From: Pseudomonas sp. H3(2019)
Lineage (GTDB): Bacteria > Pseudomonadota > Gammaproteobacteria > Pseudomonadales > Pseudomonadaceae
Assembly (NCBI RefSeq): GCF_007713465.1
Contig: NZ_VMSG01000003.1
Coordinates: 124,001-188,000, forward strand
Length of the DNA stretch: 64,000 nt
Direction of reading: 5' to 3'
Within the stretch, counting starts at the first letter, position 1, and every line of letters begins with the position of its first letter. Position numbers and translations under genes: made by a program. Positions 9,465 through 17,319 of the stretch are shown here, piece after piece. Under the pieces are notes generated by a model. The model saw nothing but the letters and a program-made list of their open reading frames with translations. It had not been told where the DNA came from and did no database searches.

Positions 9465-9502
9465 AAAAAGGCGAGAGAGCGCGACCAGCACACTCCCCCG
9501 CC
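9465..9502 (-). terminator. Terminator downstream of fliC
   Basis: On the minus strand GGCGGGGGAG pairs with CTCTCTCGCC (10 bp including two G-U pairs, 13-base loop) and is followed directly by TTTTT. It lies 17 bases after the fliC stop and would separate the abundant fliC transcript from flaG-fliD. Confidence 0.75.
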
Positions 9503-9518
9503 AAAACTCAATCCGAAA

Positions 9519-10370
9519 TTACTGAAGCAGCTTCAGTACAGCGGAAGGCAGTTGGTTGGCTTGAGCCAGAACCGAAGTGGAAGCTTGCTGCAGGGTTTGC
9601 TGCTTGGTCAGCTGAGCAGTTTCTGCTGCGAAGTCGGTATCTTGTACGCGACCCAGTGCAGCAGTGGCGTTTTCGTTGACGTTCTGCAGGTTGGAGATGG
9701 TGCTGGTCAGACGGTTTTGCGAAGCACCGAGGTTTGCACGAACAGCACCAACGGAGGCGATTGCAGCGTCGATTGCGGTGATTGCGCCGTCGATGTTGGT
9801 AGCAGCAGTAGCACTGGTAGCACCGGTCAGAACAGTAGTACCGCTGCCTACCGACAGGCTGACGGCGTCGAACTTGCTGCTCAGGGTCAGGGTGATCTGG
9901 TTAGCAGTACCGGTGTTGGAACCCACTTGCAGGGTCATGCTGCCAGCGGAACCGTCCAGCAGGTTTTTGCCGTTCAGGTTGGTGCTCTGGGAGATACGAG
10001 TCAGCTCGTCGGACATCTGAGTGAATTCCGCGTTGGTCGCGGTCTGGTCAGCAGTGCCGTTGGTGCCGTTACGTGCCTGGACAGCCAGTTCACGCATACG
10101 TTGCAGAATGTTGGTGGTCTCTTGCAGAGCGCCTTCAGCGGTCTGAGCCATCGAGATACCGTCGTTGGCGTTTTTGATAGCTACGGTCTGACCGCGGATT
10201 TGGCTGCTCATACGAGTAGCGATCTGCAGGCCGGCAGCGTCGTCTTTGGCGCTGTTGATTTTCAGGCCGGAAGACAGGCGAGTCATGGAGGTCTGCAGCG
10301 CGTTAGCGGCATTGTTCAGGTTTTTCTGAACAGACAGAGAAGCGACGTTAGTGTTTACGCCTAAAGACAT
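9519..10370 (-). CDS. fliC: Flagellin FliC
   Basis: A short flagellin (283 aa). The conserved D0/D1 N-terminus begins MSLGVNTNVASLSVQKNLNN and contains LSSGLKINSAKDDAAGLQIA; the C-terminal D1/D0 ends QASTSVLAQANQLPSAVLKLLQ. Only about 60 residues (around 135-200) form the variable surface region, rich in Ser, Thr, Gly and Ala, so any O-linked sugar would most likely sit there. It has its own sigma-28 promoter and its own terminator. The sugar-biosynthesis island directly upstream, including maf, points to glycosylation of this protein. Ribosome site GAGGAACTCACC-ATG. Confidence 0.97.
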   Translation of the reverse strand: MSLGVNTNVASLSVQKNLNNAANALQTSMTRLSSGLKINSAKDDAAGLQIATRMSSQIRGQTVAIKNANDGISMAQTAEGALQETTNILQRMRELAVQARNGTNGTADQTATNAEFTQMSDELTRISQSTNLNGKNLLDGSAGSMTLQVGSNTGTANQITLTLSSKFDAVSLSVGSGTTVLTGATSATAATNIDGAITAIDAAIASVGAVRANLGASQNRLTSTISNLQNVNENATAALGRVQDTDFAAETAQLTKQQTLQQASTSVLAQANQLPSAVLKLLQ

Positions 10371-10450
10371 GGTGAGTTCCTCGTTGGTTGGGTACTGCGG
10401 CTTCCGGCCCTGGCAACCGCCGGGTGTGGCCTAGAGAACCTTCGTAGTAG

Positions 10451-10477
10451 TTATCGTCGCGATTGCAGGTTGCTTGA
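10451..10477 (-). promoter_or_regulatory. Sigma-28 (FliA) promoter of fliC
   Basis: Minus strand: TCAAGCAA, 11 bases, then GACGATAA. Compared with the enterobacterial FliA pattern TAAAGTTT-N11-GCCGATAA, the -10 differs by one base and the spacer is exact. The promoter lies about 80 bases before the fliC start. A long 5' untranslated region follows, as is usual for flagellin genes. Confidence 0.85.
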
Positions 10478-10620
10478 GGGCTTTTTTGAAAAAAATTGCC
10501 ATCACACTGCCACCCCCGCGAAAACAAAGGCCTGCACGAGACCCACGAGAGAAAAAATGACGTCAGGAAATTGCCGAAAACAGAGAAGCGAAAGGGTCGC
10601 CTCGGCCGGCAGCGTACTGT

Positions 10621-10893
10621 TCAGAAGTGAGCGTGACTCGCCTCCAGCAAGTCGATCAATTCATACTCCATGGTGTCGGCCAACCCCAGCCAGTCCTGCG
10701 CTTCCTGAGAGGCCAGCATCGACATGAGCAATTGCGCCCACTGCAACTGGATATCTTCAGGGGCCCGACAAAGCAGGTACTGCACCTTATCGAACACATC
10801 GACCATGGTCAGCGCAGCCTCGACGTCGCGCCCGAGACGAAACAACCCGGCGCACTGCCGACAATCGATGACACATTGTGCAAGCTCGCTCAT
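10621..10893 (-). CDS. Small hypothetical protein coupled to maf
   Basis: A 90-aa acidic, mostly helical protein (begins MSELAQCVIDCRQCAGLF, ends LIDLLEASHAHF). Four Cys, three of them spaced C-x3-C-x2-C near the N-terminus (residues 7, 11, 14) and one near residue 42. It overlaps the maf gene by four bases (ATGA), so the two are probably translated together. I do not recognise the family. Its position between the flagellin glycosyltransferase and fliC, and its chaperone-like size and charge, suggest a partner of Maf or of flagellin, but that is inference. Confidence 0.7.
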   Translation of the reverse strand: MSELAQCVIDCRQCAGLFRLGRDVEAALTMVDVFDKVQYLLCRAPEDIQLQWAQLLMSMLASQEAQDWLGLADTMEYELIDLLEASHAHF

Positions 10894-12182
10894 TGCACGA
10901 ACTCCTGATTGAACGTCGTTCCCACGATCATCGCCCCTGCCCGGCTGCTGTTAAAAAAGCGCACCTGCGGATGCCCGGCGATGTAGCGCTCCAGTTCACA
11001 CAGATAACTGCGGAAGTTCAACTGCGTCCTGACCCGCACCCCATGCCCATCAAGCACCCAGTGCTTGGCCAGGTTCACCCCCGGCCCCAGATCACCATCG
11101 TTCCAGCCGGCATGGGTTTTGTTCATCGGGAACGCAAAGTCGGCACCGAACAGGGTAATCCGGTCCGCCCCCATCTTCACCGCCAGATCCACGGCAGGAT
11201 GAATCACGCTGCCACCGACATACAGTTCAGCCTTGCTGATCTCCTGGCGCATAGCGGCATAGACCGGGCTGGCGGAATACCCGACGTAACGCGTGCCCTG
11301 CCAGGCCTTCAACACCTGTGGGTCGCTCATTGGCAGGTACACCAAAGGGATGTTGCCGGTATCCTCCGGCGGCAAGTGCCTGAAGCTGATGCGTCGGTCG
11401 ATACTGACCACCAGATCCGGCCGGATGCCGTGCTCGCGCAATGGGCGGTACGCCGTATCGACACTGATGAATAACGGCCGCTGATCACGCTCGCGTATCG
11501 CCCGGAGCTGATCGAAATGCAGCTCGAGACTTGGCCCTGTGCCGATCACATAGACTTCCCGACCGGTACACGTCGCGAACAACTCGGCCACATCGCGATC
11601 ACTGCTGACGAGCTCACGACTCTCCTCCAGCCGCTCAATGATCGCTGGAGACTGCGGATCGAACTCACGATTATTGAAGGTAAGGTGCACTTCGCTGATC
11701 AGCCGATCCCGAATCTTGGCATTGAAATCATCTGCCAGCAGCATCTCGGACGGTAATGCAAAAAACGGCAGGTGGATGTCCGACAAGTCGCCGGCATAGA
11801 TCAACTCGACCCGTGAATCACTGAGCCAGTGCCGCTGATCGAGCAACTGCAACGTCAACGAGAAAATCGCGCCATTGAGGATATGCACGTACAAACGCTG
11901 CAGCTCGGCGTTTTCAAGCAGTACTGACTGCAAGTCACCCAGCCCTGTGCCGTAGATATGCACCACCTCGCTTGCCGGCGGCAGACTGGCCGCTTGCAAC
12001 CGCGCTTCACGCGTACGGTCATGGCGACTGGTGAGCTGGATACCGGCAATGCCCAGGGTCGACCCCAAACCTTCCACCAGCTCAGCCTGTACCGCCGCAC
12101 TGTCTTCAGTCATCAACCGTACATGCAGCGCCGGCCAGCGACGCTCTATCACCTGAAAATTGTCTTCAACGCTGTCGCTCAT
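10890..12182 (-). CDS. Maf (motility-associated factor) flagellin glycosyltransferase, DUF115
   Basis: 430-aa protein with the MAF_flag10/DUF115 core: VYVIGTGPSLE near residues 210-220, ISVDTAYRPL, VVSIDRR, and GGSVIHPAVDLAVKMGADRI with FGADFAFPMNKTHA. In Campylobacter, Helicobacter and Aeromonas, Maf proteins transfer nonulosonic acids such as pseudaminic acid to flagellin before export. A complete pseudaminic acid pathway lies just upstream and fliC just downstream, so this is the likely Pse transferase. The following 90-aa gene overlaps it by four bases. A perfect hairpin terminator precedes it, implying its own promoter. Confidence 0.88.
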   Translation of the reverse strand: MSDSVEDNFQVIERRWPALHVRLMTEDSAAVQAELVEGLGSTLGIAGIQLTSRHDRTREARLQAASLPPASEVVHIYGTGLGDLQSVLLENAELQRLYVHILNGAIFSLTLQLLDQRHWLSDSRVELIYAGDLSDIHLPFFALPSEMLLADDFNAKIRDRLISEVHLTFNNREFDPQSPAIIERLEESRELVSSDRDVAELFATCTGREVYVIGTGPSLELHFDQLRAIRERDQRPLFISVDTAYRPLREHGIRPDLVVSIDRRISFRHLPPEDTGNIPLVYLPMSDPQVLKAWQGTRYVGYSASPVYAAMRQEISKAELYVGGSVIHPAVDLAVKMGADRITLFGADFAFPMNKTHAGWNDGDLGPGVNLAKHWVLDGHGVRVRTQLNFRSYLCELERYIAGHPQVRFFNSSRAGAMIVGTTFNQEFVQ

Positions 12183-12207
12183 GCTGCCTCGGCTGTCATT
12201 CAGGCAA

Positions 12208-12246
12208 AAAAATAGCGTCCAAGGTTACACCTTGGACGCTATTTTT
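12208..12246. terminator. Perfect 18-bp hairpin between the fabH-like gene and maf
   Basis: Arms 12208-12225 and 12229-12246 are exact reverse complements (AAAAATAGCGTCCAAGGT and its complement) with a 3-base loop. It has A/T tracts on both sides, so works as a terminator for the KAS III gene on the minus strand. Confidence 0.9.
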
Positions 12247-12263
12247 ATGCCACAGGATTTAGC

Positions 12264-13190
12264 TCAAGGACGATAAATAATCGCCGAACCCCACGAGAGT
12301 CCTACACCAAAACCGCTCAGCGCAACGCGCTTCCATTTGGCGTCAAGTACGTGTTTTTCCAGCAACAACGGAATGCTCGAAGACACGGTATTACCGGTCT
12401 CGACCATGTCCTTGATGAATTTCTCCGGATCACCTTCAAATCGCCGTGCCACGGCATCAACAATCGCCGCACTGCCCTGGTGAATGCAGAACGCATCGAT
12501 ATCGTCGGCGTGCAGACCGGACTCGTCGAGCAACTCGTGCAAATGCGCCGGGACTTTCAGCAGTGCAAAGTTGAACACTTGACGACCGTTCATGAAGAAC
12601 ACCCCGTCAGTGACTTTCAGGTGCGGTGCACCAGAACCGTCGGTGCCGAACTTGGCCTTGCCCAACTGCCACGGAGCATCTTCGCCCATCCAGGTCGCGG
12701 TGGCGGCATCACCGAACAGCATGGTGGTGTTGCGGTCTTCGGGGTCGACGATTTTCGAGTAAGGGTCGGCGGTCACCAACAGGCCGTTCTTCAGGCCCGC
12801 GGCTTCCATGAAGCCCTTGATCGCGTAGATGCCGTACACGTAGCCGGAGCAGCCCAGGGAGATATCGAAGGCAGCAACGGTGGTGGGCAGGCCGAGCTTG
12901 TCCTGAACGATCGCTGCAGTGTGCGGCAGACCTTCTTCGTCGCCGTTCTGGGTAACGACGATCAGCACGTCAATCGATTCGCGCTTGAGCGCCGGATTGT
13001 TGGCAAACAACGTATTGACCGCTTCGACACACAGGTCCGAAGTTTCCTGCCCGGCGTCTTTACGCGGCAGGAAAGCGGAACCGATCTTGCCCAGGATGAA
13101 TTCCTCATCCTTTTCGAATTTTGCACCTTGTGCGTAATTGTCCACGCCGGCTACAGGTACGTAGCTCGCAATGCTCTTTATGCCAATCAT
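12264..13190 (-). CDS. 3-oxoacyl-ACP synthase III family protein (FabH-like), flagellar glycosylation locus
   Basis: 308-aa KAS III fold enzyme with the full catalytic triad: Cys114 (ISLGCSGYVYG), His237 (FCIHQGS) and Asn267 (ETGNTVSSS), and the C-terminal GFGVGLSWGSAI. Start MIGIKSIASYVPVAGVDN is chosen; a longer frame adds 32 residues that do not resemble the family. Comparable genes lie next to the flagellin glycosyltransferases fgt1 and fgt2 in P. syringae (orf3) and in the P. aeruginosa glycosylation island. No acyl carrier protein gene is visible nearby, so the acyl chain may come from the housekeeping pool. It may supply or transfer an acyl group for the flagellin sugar. Confidence 0.88.
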   Translation of the reverse strand: MIGIKSIASYVPVAGVDNYAQGAKFEKDEEFILGKIGSAFLPRKDAGQETSDLCVEAVNTLFANNPALKRESIDVLIVVTQNGDEEGLPHTAAIVQDKLGLPTTVAAFDISLGCSGYVYGIYAIKGFMEAAGLKNGLLVTADPYSKIVDPEDRNTTMLFGDAATATWMGEDAPWQLGKAKFGTDGSGAPHLKVTDGVFFMNGRQVFNFALLKVPAHLHELLDESGLHADDIDAFCIHQGSAAIVDAVARRFEGDPEKFIKDMVETGNTVSSSIPLLLEKHVLDAKWKRVALSGFGVGLSWGSAIIYRP

Positions 13191-13264
13191 TACGGCTTCC
13201 CAATAATAAACAGCTGAATACCCCCGTTCGCACGAATCGAGGGGCGCCGACACATAGATTTGGC

Positions 13265-13283
13265 GTTGCCCGCGACGGGCAAC
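13265..13283. repeat. Inverted repeat in the pseI-fabH intergenic region
   Basis: GTTGCCCG-CGA-CGGGCAAC, a perfect 8-bp stem with 3-base loop, without a following T-tract on the minus strand. It lies about 80 bases before the KAS III start, in the 226-bp gap after pseI. Nothing else stands out in that gap. Confidence 0.5.
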
Positions 13284-13416
13284 CACAGAAAGCCTAAAGG
13301 GCTATCACTGAGCCGGTTACCGGCCAGGCGCCATCTTTCCGATCAATACAATACAGTGAAGATGCGCGTTATGACTCACAGGTCACGCTATTTTGCGCAA
13401 TCAGCCACACAAGCGC

Positions 13417-14469
13417 TCATTCGATCAGCGACCAGGCCAGCGCTGTGCCGCGCTTTAAAGGCCCGCGTGCACGTCGTCCGATAATGCTTTCAGCGTGTTT
13501 GGGTGCCAGTCCCAACCCCGGGCGAATGGCTCGCAGGTTCTGTGACGTGAACACCTCGCCGGCGGCCATGTCCTGGGCAACGTACAGCGAACGACGATAC
13601 ACCAGCGACTTCTGCTCGGCCTCGGTGACGCCATAATGCACCCGGCCCATGGCCTGCCAGGCGCGCTCGGTCTCGACCACCAGGCTGGCCAGTTCGGACG
13701 GTTCCAGCGAGAAACTCGCGTCGACGCCTCCGGCAGCCCGGTCCAGGGTGAAGTGTTTCTCCACCACCGTCGCCCCAAGGGCCACGGCCGCCACCGAGAC
13801 CCCGACGCCCATCGAATGGTCGGACAGCCCCACTTCGCAACCGAACAGCTCGCGCAGGTGCGGGATGGTTCGCACATTGCTGTTGGCCGGCGTGGCGGGG
13901 TAGGTGCTGGTGCACTTGAGCAGCACCAGGTCCTTGCAGCCGGCCGCACGTGCCGCGCGCACGGTCTCATCCAGCTCGGCAATGCTGGCCATACCCGTGG
14001 AAATGATCAGTGGCTTGCCAGTGGCGGCAACCCGACGAATCAGAGGCAGGTCAGTGTTCTCGAAACTGGCGATCTTGTAGGCCGGCACGTCGAGACTTTC
14101 GAGAAAATCCACGGCCGTGTCATCGAACGGCGTCGAGAACGCCAGCATGCCCAACTCTTTGGCTCGGGCAAAGATCGGTGCATGCCATTCCCACGGCGTA
14201 TGCGCCTTCTCATACAGCGCATACAACGAAGAGCCGGCCCACAGGCTATTGGGGTCCCTGATGAAAAACTCACCTTGATCCAGGTCCAGGGTCATGGTCT
14301 CGGCGGTGTAGGTTTGCAATTTCAAGGCATGCGCGCCGGCCCTGGCCGCGGCCTCGACGATCTGCAACGCGACTTCCAGCGAATGATTATGGTTGCCGCT
14401 CATCTCGGCGATGATGAATGGCGGTGCATCGGCACCGATCATCCGGTCGCCAATCTTGAAGCTAGTCAT
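13417..14469 (-). CDS. pseI: Pseudaminic acid synthase PseI
   Basis: PseI (350 aa) condenses the 6-deoxy-altrose intermediate with phosphoenolpyruvate to form pseudaminic acid. NeuB fold: FIIAEMSGNHNHSLEVALQIV and AHALKLQTYTAETM near the N-terminus, STGMASIAELDETV in the middle, GLSDHSMGVGVSVAAVALGATVVEKHFTLDR, then a C-terminal SAF (antifreeze-like) domain from about residue 290 (RRSLYVAQDMAAGEVFTSQNL). Overlaps the pseG-pseH gene by 8 bases. Last gene of the pse operon. Naming as pseI rather than neuB rests on the other pse genes beside it. Confidence 0.94.
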   Translation of the reverse strand: MTSFKIGDRMIGADAPPFIIAEMSGNHNHSLEVALQIVEAAARAGAHALKLQTYTAETMTLDLDQGEFFIRDPNSLWAGSSLYALYEKAHTPWEWHAPIFARAKELGMLAFSTPFDDTAVDFLESLDVPAYKIASFENTDLPLIRRVAATGKPLIISTGMASIAELDETVRAARAAGCKDLVLLKCTSTYPATPANSNVRTIPHLRELFGCEVGLSDHSMGVGVSVAAVALGATVVEKHFTLDRAAGGVDASFSLEPSELASLVVETERAWQAMGRVHYGVTEAEQKSLVYRRSLYVAQDMAAGEVFTSQNLRAIRPGLGLAPKHAESIIGRRARGPLKRGTALAWSLIE

Positions 14470-15967
14470 GTCTGTGTTCCTTCAATACGCGCGTGAACAC
14501 GCAAGCGCTCTGGATAAAACCGGCTTCGCGAAACAGGCTCAGCGACGGCCGGTTGGCAGGCAACACCTGCGCGGTGATGGTGTGCAATTGCGGCCAATGG
14601 GCCCTCACAAAGGCTTCGCCGCGGGCCAGCAACGCCCTGCCCCAGCCCAGACCGAAACGGCCTTCGAACAAATAAATCGAGACTTCGGCGCTCACCCCAT
14701 GAAGGTCGTAGCGCAACACGCCAACCGGGCCATCACCGGCCTCGGCAATCAACAGCAAGCGCTGCTCATTGCTCAAACTCGCCGCCAGCCAGGCCTGGTG
14801 CGCTTGCCAGTCGATACAGCGGTTGTCCAGCGACCAGCGCCGTACCGCCTCGGCATTACGACCATCGAACAACAGGCGCGCATCCTTCTGCGTTGCCTTG
14901 CGCACCGGCAGCACGGCACCGACCAGCGCTGCCGCGACCCGCTGCGCGCCACGGCCATCGACCAATTGCCGAGAGCGCTCGGCCAGACTCTGGCGCAAAC
15001 CCTGATTGCCTGCGACAAAACCGATGGCCTGGCGCAATTGCTCGACGCTGACCTGCTCCCGCGCGCCCAGGAACACATGGGCGCCCGAAGTCGCCATGAC
15101 CTCGCCATTGGCCTGTTGATTATTCGACACCGCAATACAAATCGTCGGCAGCCCCATGGCCGCCCGCTCCCAACTGGTGCCGCCACCGGCACCGATAAAC
15201 AGGTCGGCTTCGGTCATCAGCCGGTAAAAGTCGCTGACAAAACGCTGTAACCGCCAGTTCGGGCGACTGGCCGTCAGCGCCTGCATCTGCTCCCACGCCG
15301 GGTTGTCGGCACCGGCGACGAAGTCGACTTCCAGCTCAGGGAAATCAGTCAACGCGAGCATCGCATGGTGAGTCTGCCTCGCCGCATCGAAGCCCCCGAA
15401 GTTAACCAGTACGCGCTTGGCCCGGGGTTTGATTTCGATCGCCGGGCAGCAGAATTCATCGCGCAGCATGGCGAAACGCGGGCCAAGCAACGTCTGGCAT
15501 CCGCGGGCAAGCAGCGAAGCATAGGCCTCTGGCGTGCCGGAAAGATTCTGGTTGAGCAGCAGATCGACGCTATAGGTACGCGTCGCCAGATCGTCCACTG
15601 CGCCGATCCGTGGCGCCCAGCGACGAGCGGTAGTCTGCCAGTGGTGATCGAGGCCGTAATGGTCGGCAATGATCCAGTCGAACGCCGCCTGCTGCCCCAG
15701 TGCTTGCCCTAGCGCGGCGATGTCCGCCTGCCACGGCAACATGCTCTCGATGGCTTGCTGCGGGTCTTCGTCGGGATAGCGCTCCGGCAGTGCGAAGGTT
15801 TCAAAGCCTTCAGCGGCAAGACTGTCGAGCCGATGCCCCGGCAACCGGCGACAGGCGAATGCCACGTGCACACCCATCCGGCGCAAGACTCTGGCCAGGG
15901 TCAGGCAGCGGGCGATGTGGCCGCTGCCAATGGTCGGCGAGGCGTCGGCACGGATCAGCACTCTCAT
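14462..15967 (-). CDS. pseG: PseG-PseH fusion: UDP-sugar hydrolase plus N-acetyltransferase of pseudaminic acid synthesis
   Basis: 501-aa protein with two modules. Residues 1 to about 345 are PseG, the hydrolase that removes UDP from UDP-2,4-diacetamido-trideoxy-altrose: it starts MRVLIRADASPTIGSGHIAR, has a GT-B-like fold and the GAGGTSWERAAMGLPTICI nucleotide site. Residues about 355-501 are a GNAT acetyltransferase (VRKATQKDARLLFDGRN, LGWGRALLARGEAFV, NRPSLSLFREAGFI), the place for PseH, which N-acetylates the PseC product. In Campylobacter and Helicobacter these are two separate proteins. No separate pseH is present in the window, which supports the fusion completing the pathway. Four-base overlap with pseF, eight-base overlap with pseI. 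Confidence 0.92.
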   Translation of the reverse strand: MRVLIRADASPTIGSGHIARCLTLARVLRRMGVHVAFACRRLPGHRLDSLAAEGFETFALPERYPDEDPQQAIESMLPWQADIAALGQALGQQAAFDWIIADHYGLDHHWQTTARRWAPRIGAVDDLATRTYSVDLLLNQNLSGTPEAYASLLARGCQTLLGPRFAMLRDEFCCPAIEIKPRAKRVLVNFGGFDAARQTHHAMLALTDFPELEVDFVAGADNPAWEQMQALTASRPNWRLQRFVSDFYRLMTEADLFIGAGGGTSWERAAMGLPTICIAVSNNQQANGEVMATSGAHVFLGAREQVSVEQLRQAIGFVAGNQGLRQSLAERSRQLVDGRGAQRVAAALVGAVLPVRKATQKDARLLFDGRNAEAVRRWSLDNRCIDWQAHQAWLAASLSNEQRLLLIAEAGDGPVGVLRYDLHGVSAEVSIYLFEGRFGLGWGRALLARGEAFVRAHWPQLHTITAQVLPANRPSLSLFREAGFIQSACVFTRVLKEHRHD

Positions 15968-16671
15968 TGCAATTCACCGCCAGCCTTCAGAGCCACATAC
16001 AGGTACTCGGCGCGCTTCCAGTCTTCGAGGGTGTCGATGTCTTGCACCAGATAGCGCGGCAGGATCACCGGCAGGCTCTGGGTTGAATACAACACATCGC
16101 CGCGCAACCAGGCACTGCTGCGGCCCCAATAGAACTGCCCGGCGTCCTGATAGGCCGGCGGCAAATCCTGGGAGCGCGTGTTACGAAATTCCGGGTACAA
16201 CGCGCTCAAGGCGCCCTGATCGTCAAGGGTCAAGGCACGCTGCAGCGGAAAACCGAAGTCGCACACCGAGAACGCGAACGACTTGTCCGGGTGCAGTTCC
16301 AGACGCTGCAAACCCTGTTGCAGAAACCGCGCTTGCAGCAGTGGCGCGGTGGCGTAAATGCAACAGGCGTAATCAAAGTCGCGGCCCTGTCGATGCAGTT
16401 CTTCCAGTGCATGGACAATCACCGCCGCCGTACCGGTGAAGTCGTCGGCCAGCGCCGCCGGGCGCACGAACGGCACCTGCGCACCACTGGAGCGAGCCAG
16501 GTCGGCGATTTCGTCATCGTCGGTGCTGACCACCACCTGGGCGAACAACCCCGAATCGAGCGCGGTTTTAATCGAGCGGGCAATCATCGGCACGCCGTCG
16601 AACGGCTTGAGGTTCTTGCGCGGTATGCGTTTGCTGCCACCGCGGGCCGGGATGATGGCGACGCTGCTCAA
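15964..16671 (-). CDS. pseF: Pseudaminic acid cytidylyltransferase PseF
   Basis: PseF (235 aa) activates pseudaminic acid as CMP-Pse. N-terminal nucleotide-binding motif IIPARGGSKRIPRKNLKPFDG, then STDDDEIADLARSSGA and VPFVRPAALADDFTGT, the CMP-sugar synthetase pattern. The C-terminal LVQDIDTLEDWKRAE is also typical. Overlaps both neighbours by four bases, so it sits inside a tightly coupled operon. Confidence 0.95.
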   Translation of the reverse strand: MSSVAIIPARGGSKRIPRKNLKPFDGVPMIARSIKTALDSGLFAQVVVSTDDDEIADLARSSGAQVPFVRPAALADDFTGTAAVIVHALEELHRQGRDFDYACCIYATAPLLQARFLQQGLQRLELHPDKSFAFSVCDFGFPLQRALTLDDQGALSALYPEFRNTRSQDLPPAYQDAGQFYWGRSSAWLRGDVLYSTQSLPVILPRYLVQDIDTLEDWKRAEYLYVALKAGGELQ

Positions 16672-17291
16672 CGGCGTTTTTCCAGAAGAAACCAGGTGAT
16701 ATCGTCCACCGGAAATTGCGGGTCGCGGCGGTAACCAAAGCCGTAATCCACCAGTTGCAAGTCATCATAGCGATCAAGCATTTCACCGGCAAAATCGCGC
16801 TTGAACAACTTGCCGCTGTTACCGCGATACGACACCTCGACCGGCGCCGGGTTGTAGTACTCGGCGATCAGGATGTAGCGCCGGCTCAGTTCATACAGCT
16901 GCGCATAGGCCGCTGGCAGCAGCTGCGGCGCGAGGTGAATCAGTACGCCTTTGCTCAGGGTCAGGTCAAAGGTGCGTTCGCGGGGAAAATCGAACAACGA
17001 ACCGTGCCAGATCTGCGCAATCCCCAGCGCCTGCGCCTGGGCGCACGCGCTGGCATTGATCTCCACGCCAAACAGCTCGCACTGCGGCAACAACTGACGC
17101 AGCGCCTGCAGGTTATTGCCGGCGTTGGTGCCCAGTTCCACCAGGCTTTCAATCCGCCCGGCCCGGGTCAACGCCTTGGCAAACAAGGCCAGGTTGGCCG
17201 CCACCAAAGGCTGGCCGACGTTACGGTCAACGTACTGGTTGCCGAAGTCGCCCTGCCAGAATTTTTCCTGCTCACTGAGTTCGCGCATCAC
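16668..17291 (-). CDS. Pseudaminic acid biosynthesis-associated methylase
   Basis: 207-aa class I SAM-dependent methyltransferase, with motif I VELGTNAGNNLQALRQLL and acidic loop EINASACAQAQALG. It begins MMRELSEQEKFWQGDFGNQYVDRN, a hallmark of the small methylase family found only beside pse genes. The substrate is not known; it may methylate a Pse intermediate or the finished glycan. Start could be either of two tandem Met codons. Lies between pseC (28-base gap) and pseF (4-base overlap). Confidence 0.88.
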   Translation of the reverse strand: MMRELSEQEKFWQGDFGNQYVDRNVGQPLVAANLALFAKALTRAGRIESLVELGTNAGNNLQALRQLLPQCELFGVEINASACAQAQALGIAQIWHGSLFDFPRERTFDLTLSKGVLIHLAPQLLPAAYAQLYELSRRYILIAEYYNPAPVEVSYRGNSGKLFKRDFAGEMLDRYDDLQLVDYGFGYRRDPQFPVDDITWFLLEKRR

Positions 17292-17319
17292 ACATTCCCA
17301 TTCGCCGCCATGGCAGCAT

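Noticed and set aside
10470..10727. 85-codon plus-strand frame over the fliC promoter
   Set aside because: It covers the sigma-28 promoter and the end of the 90-aa gene in antisense; no ribosome site.
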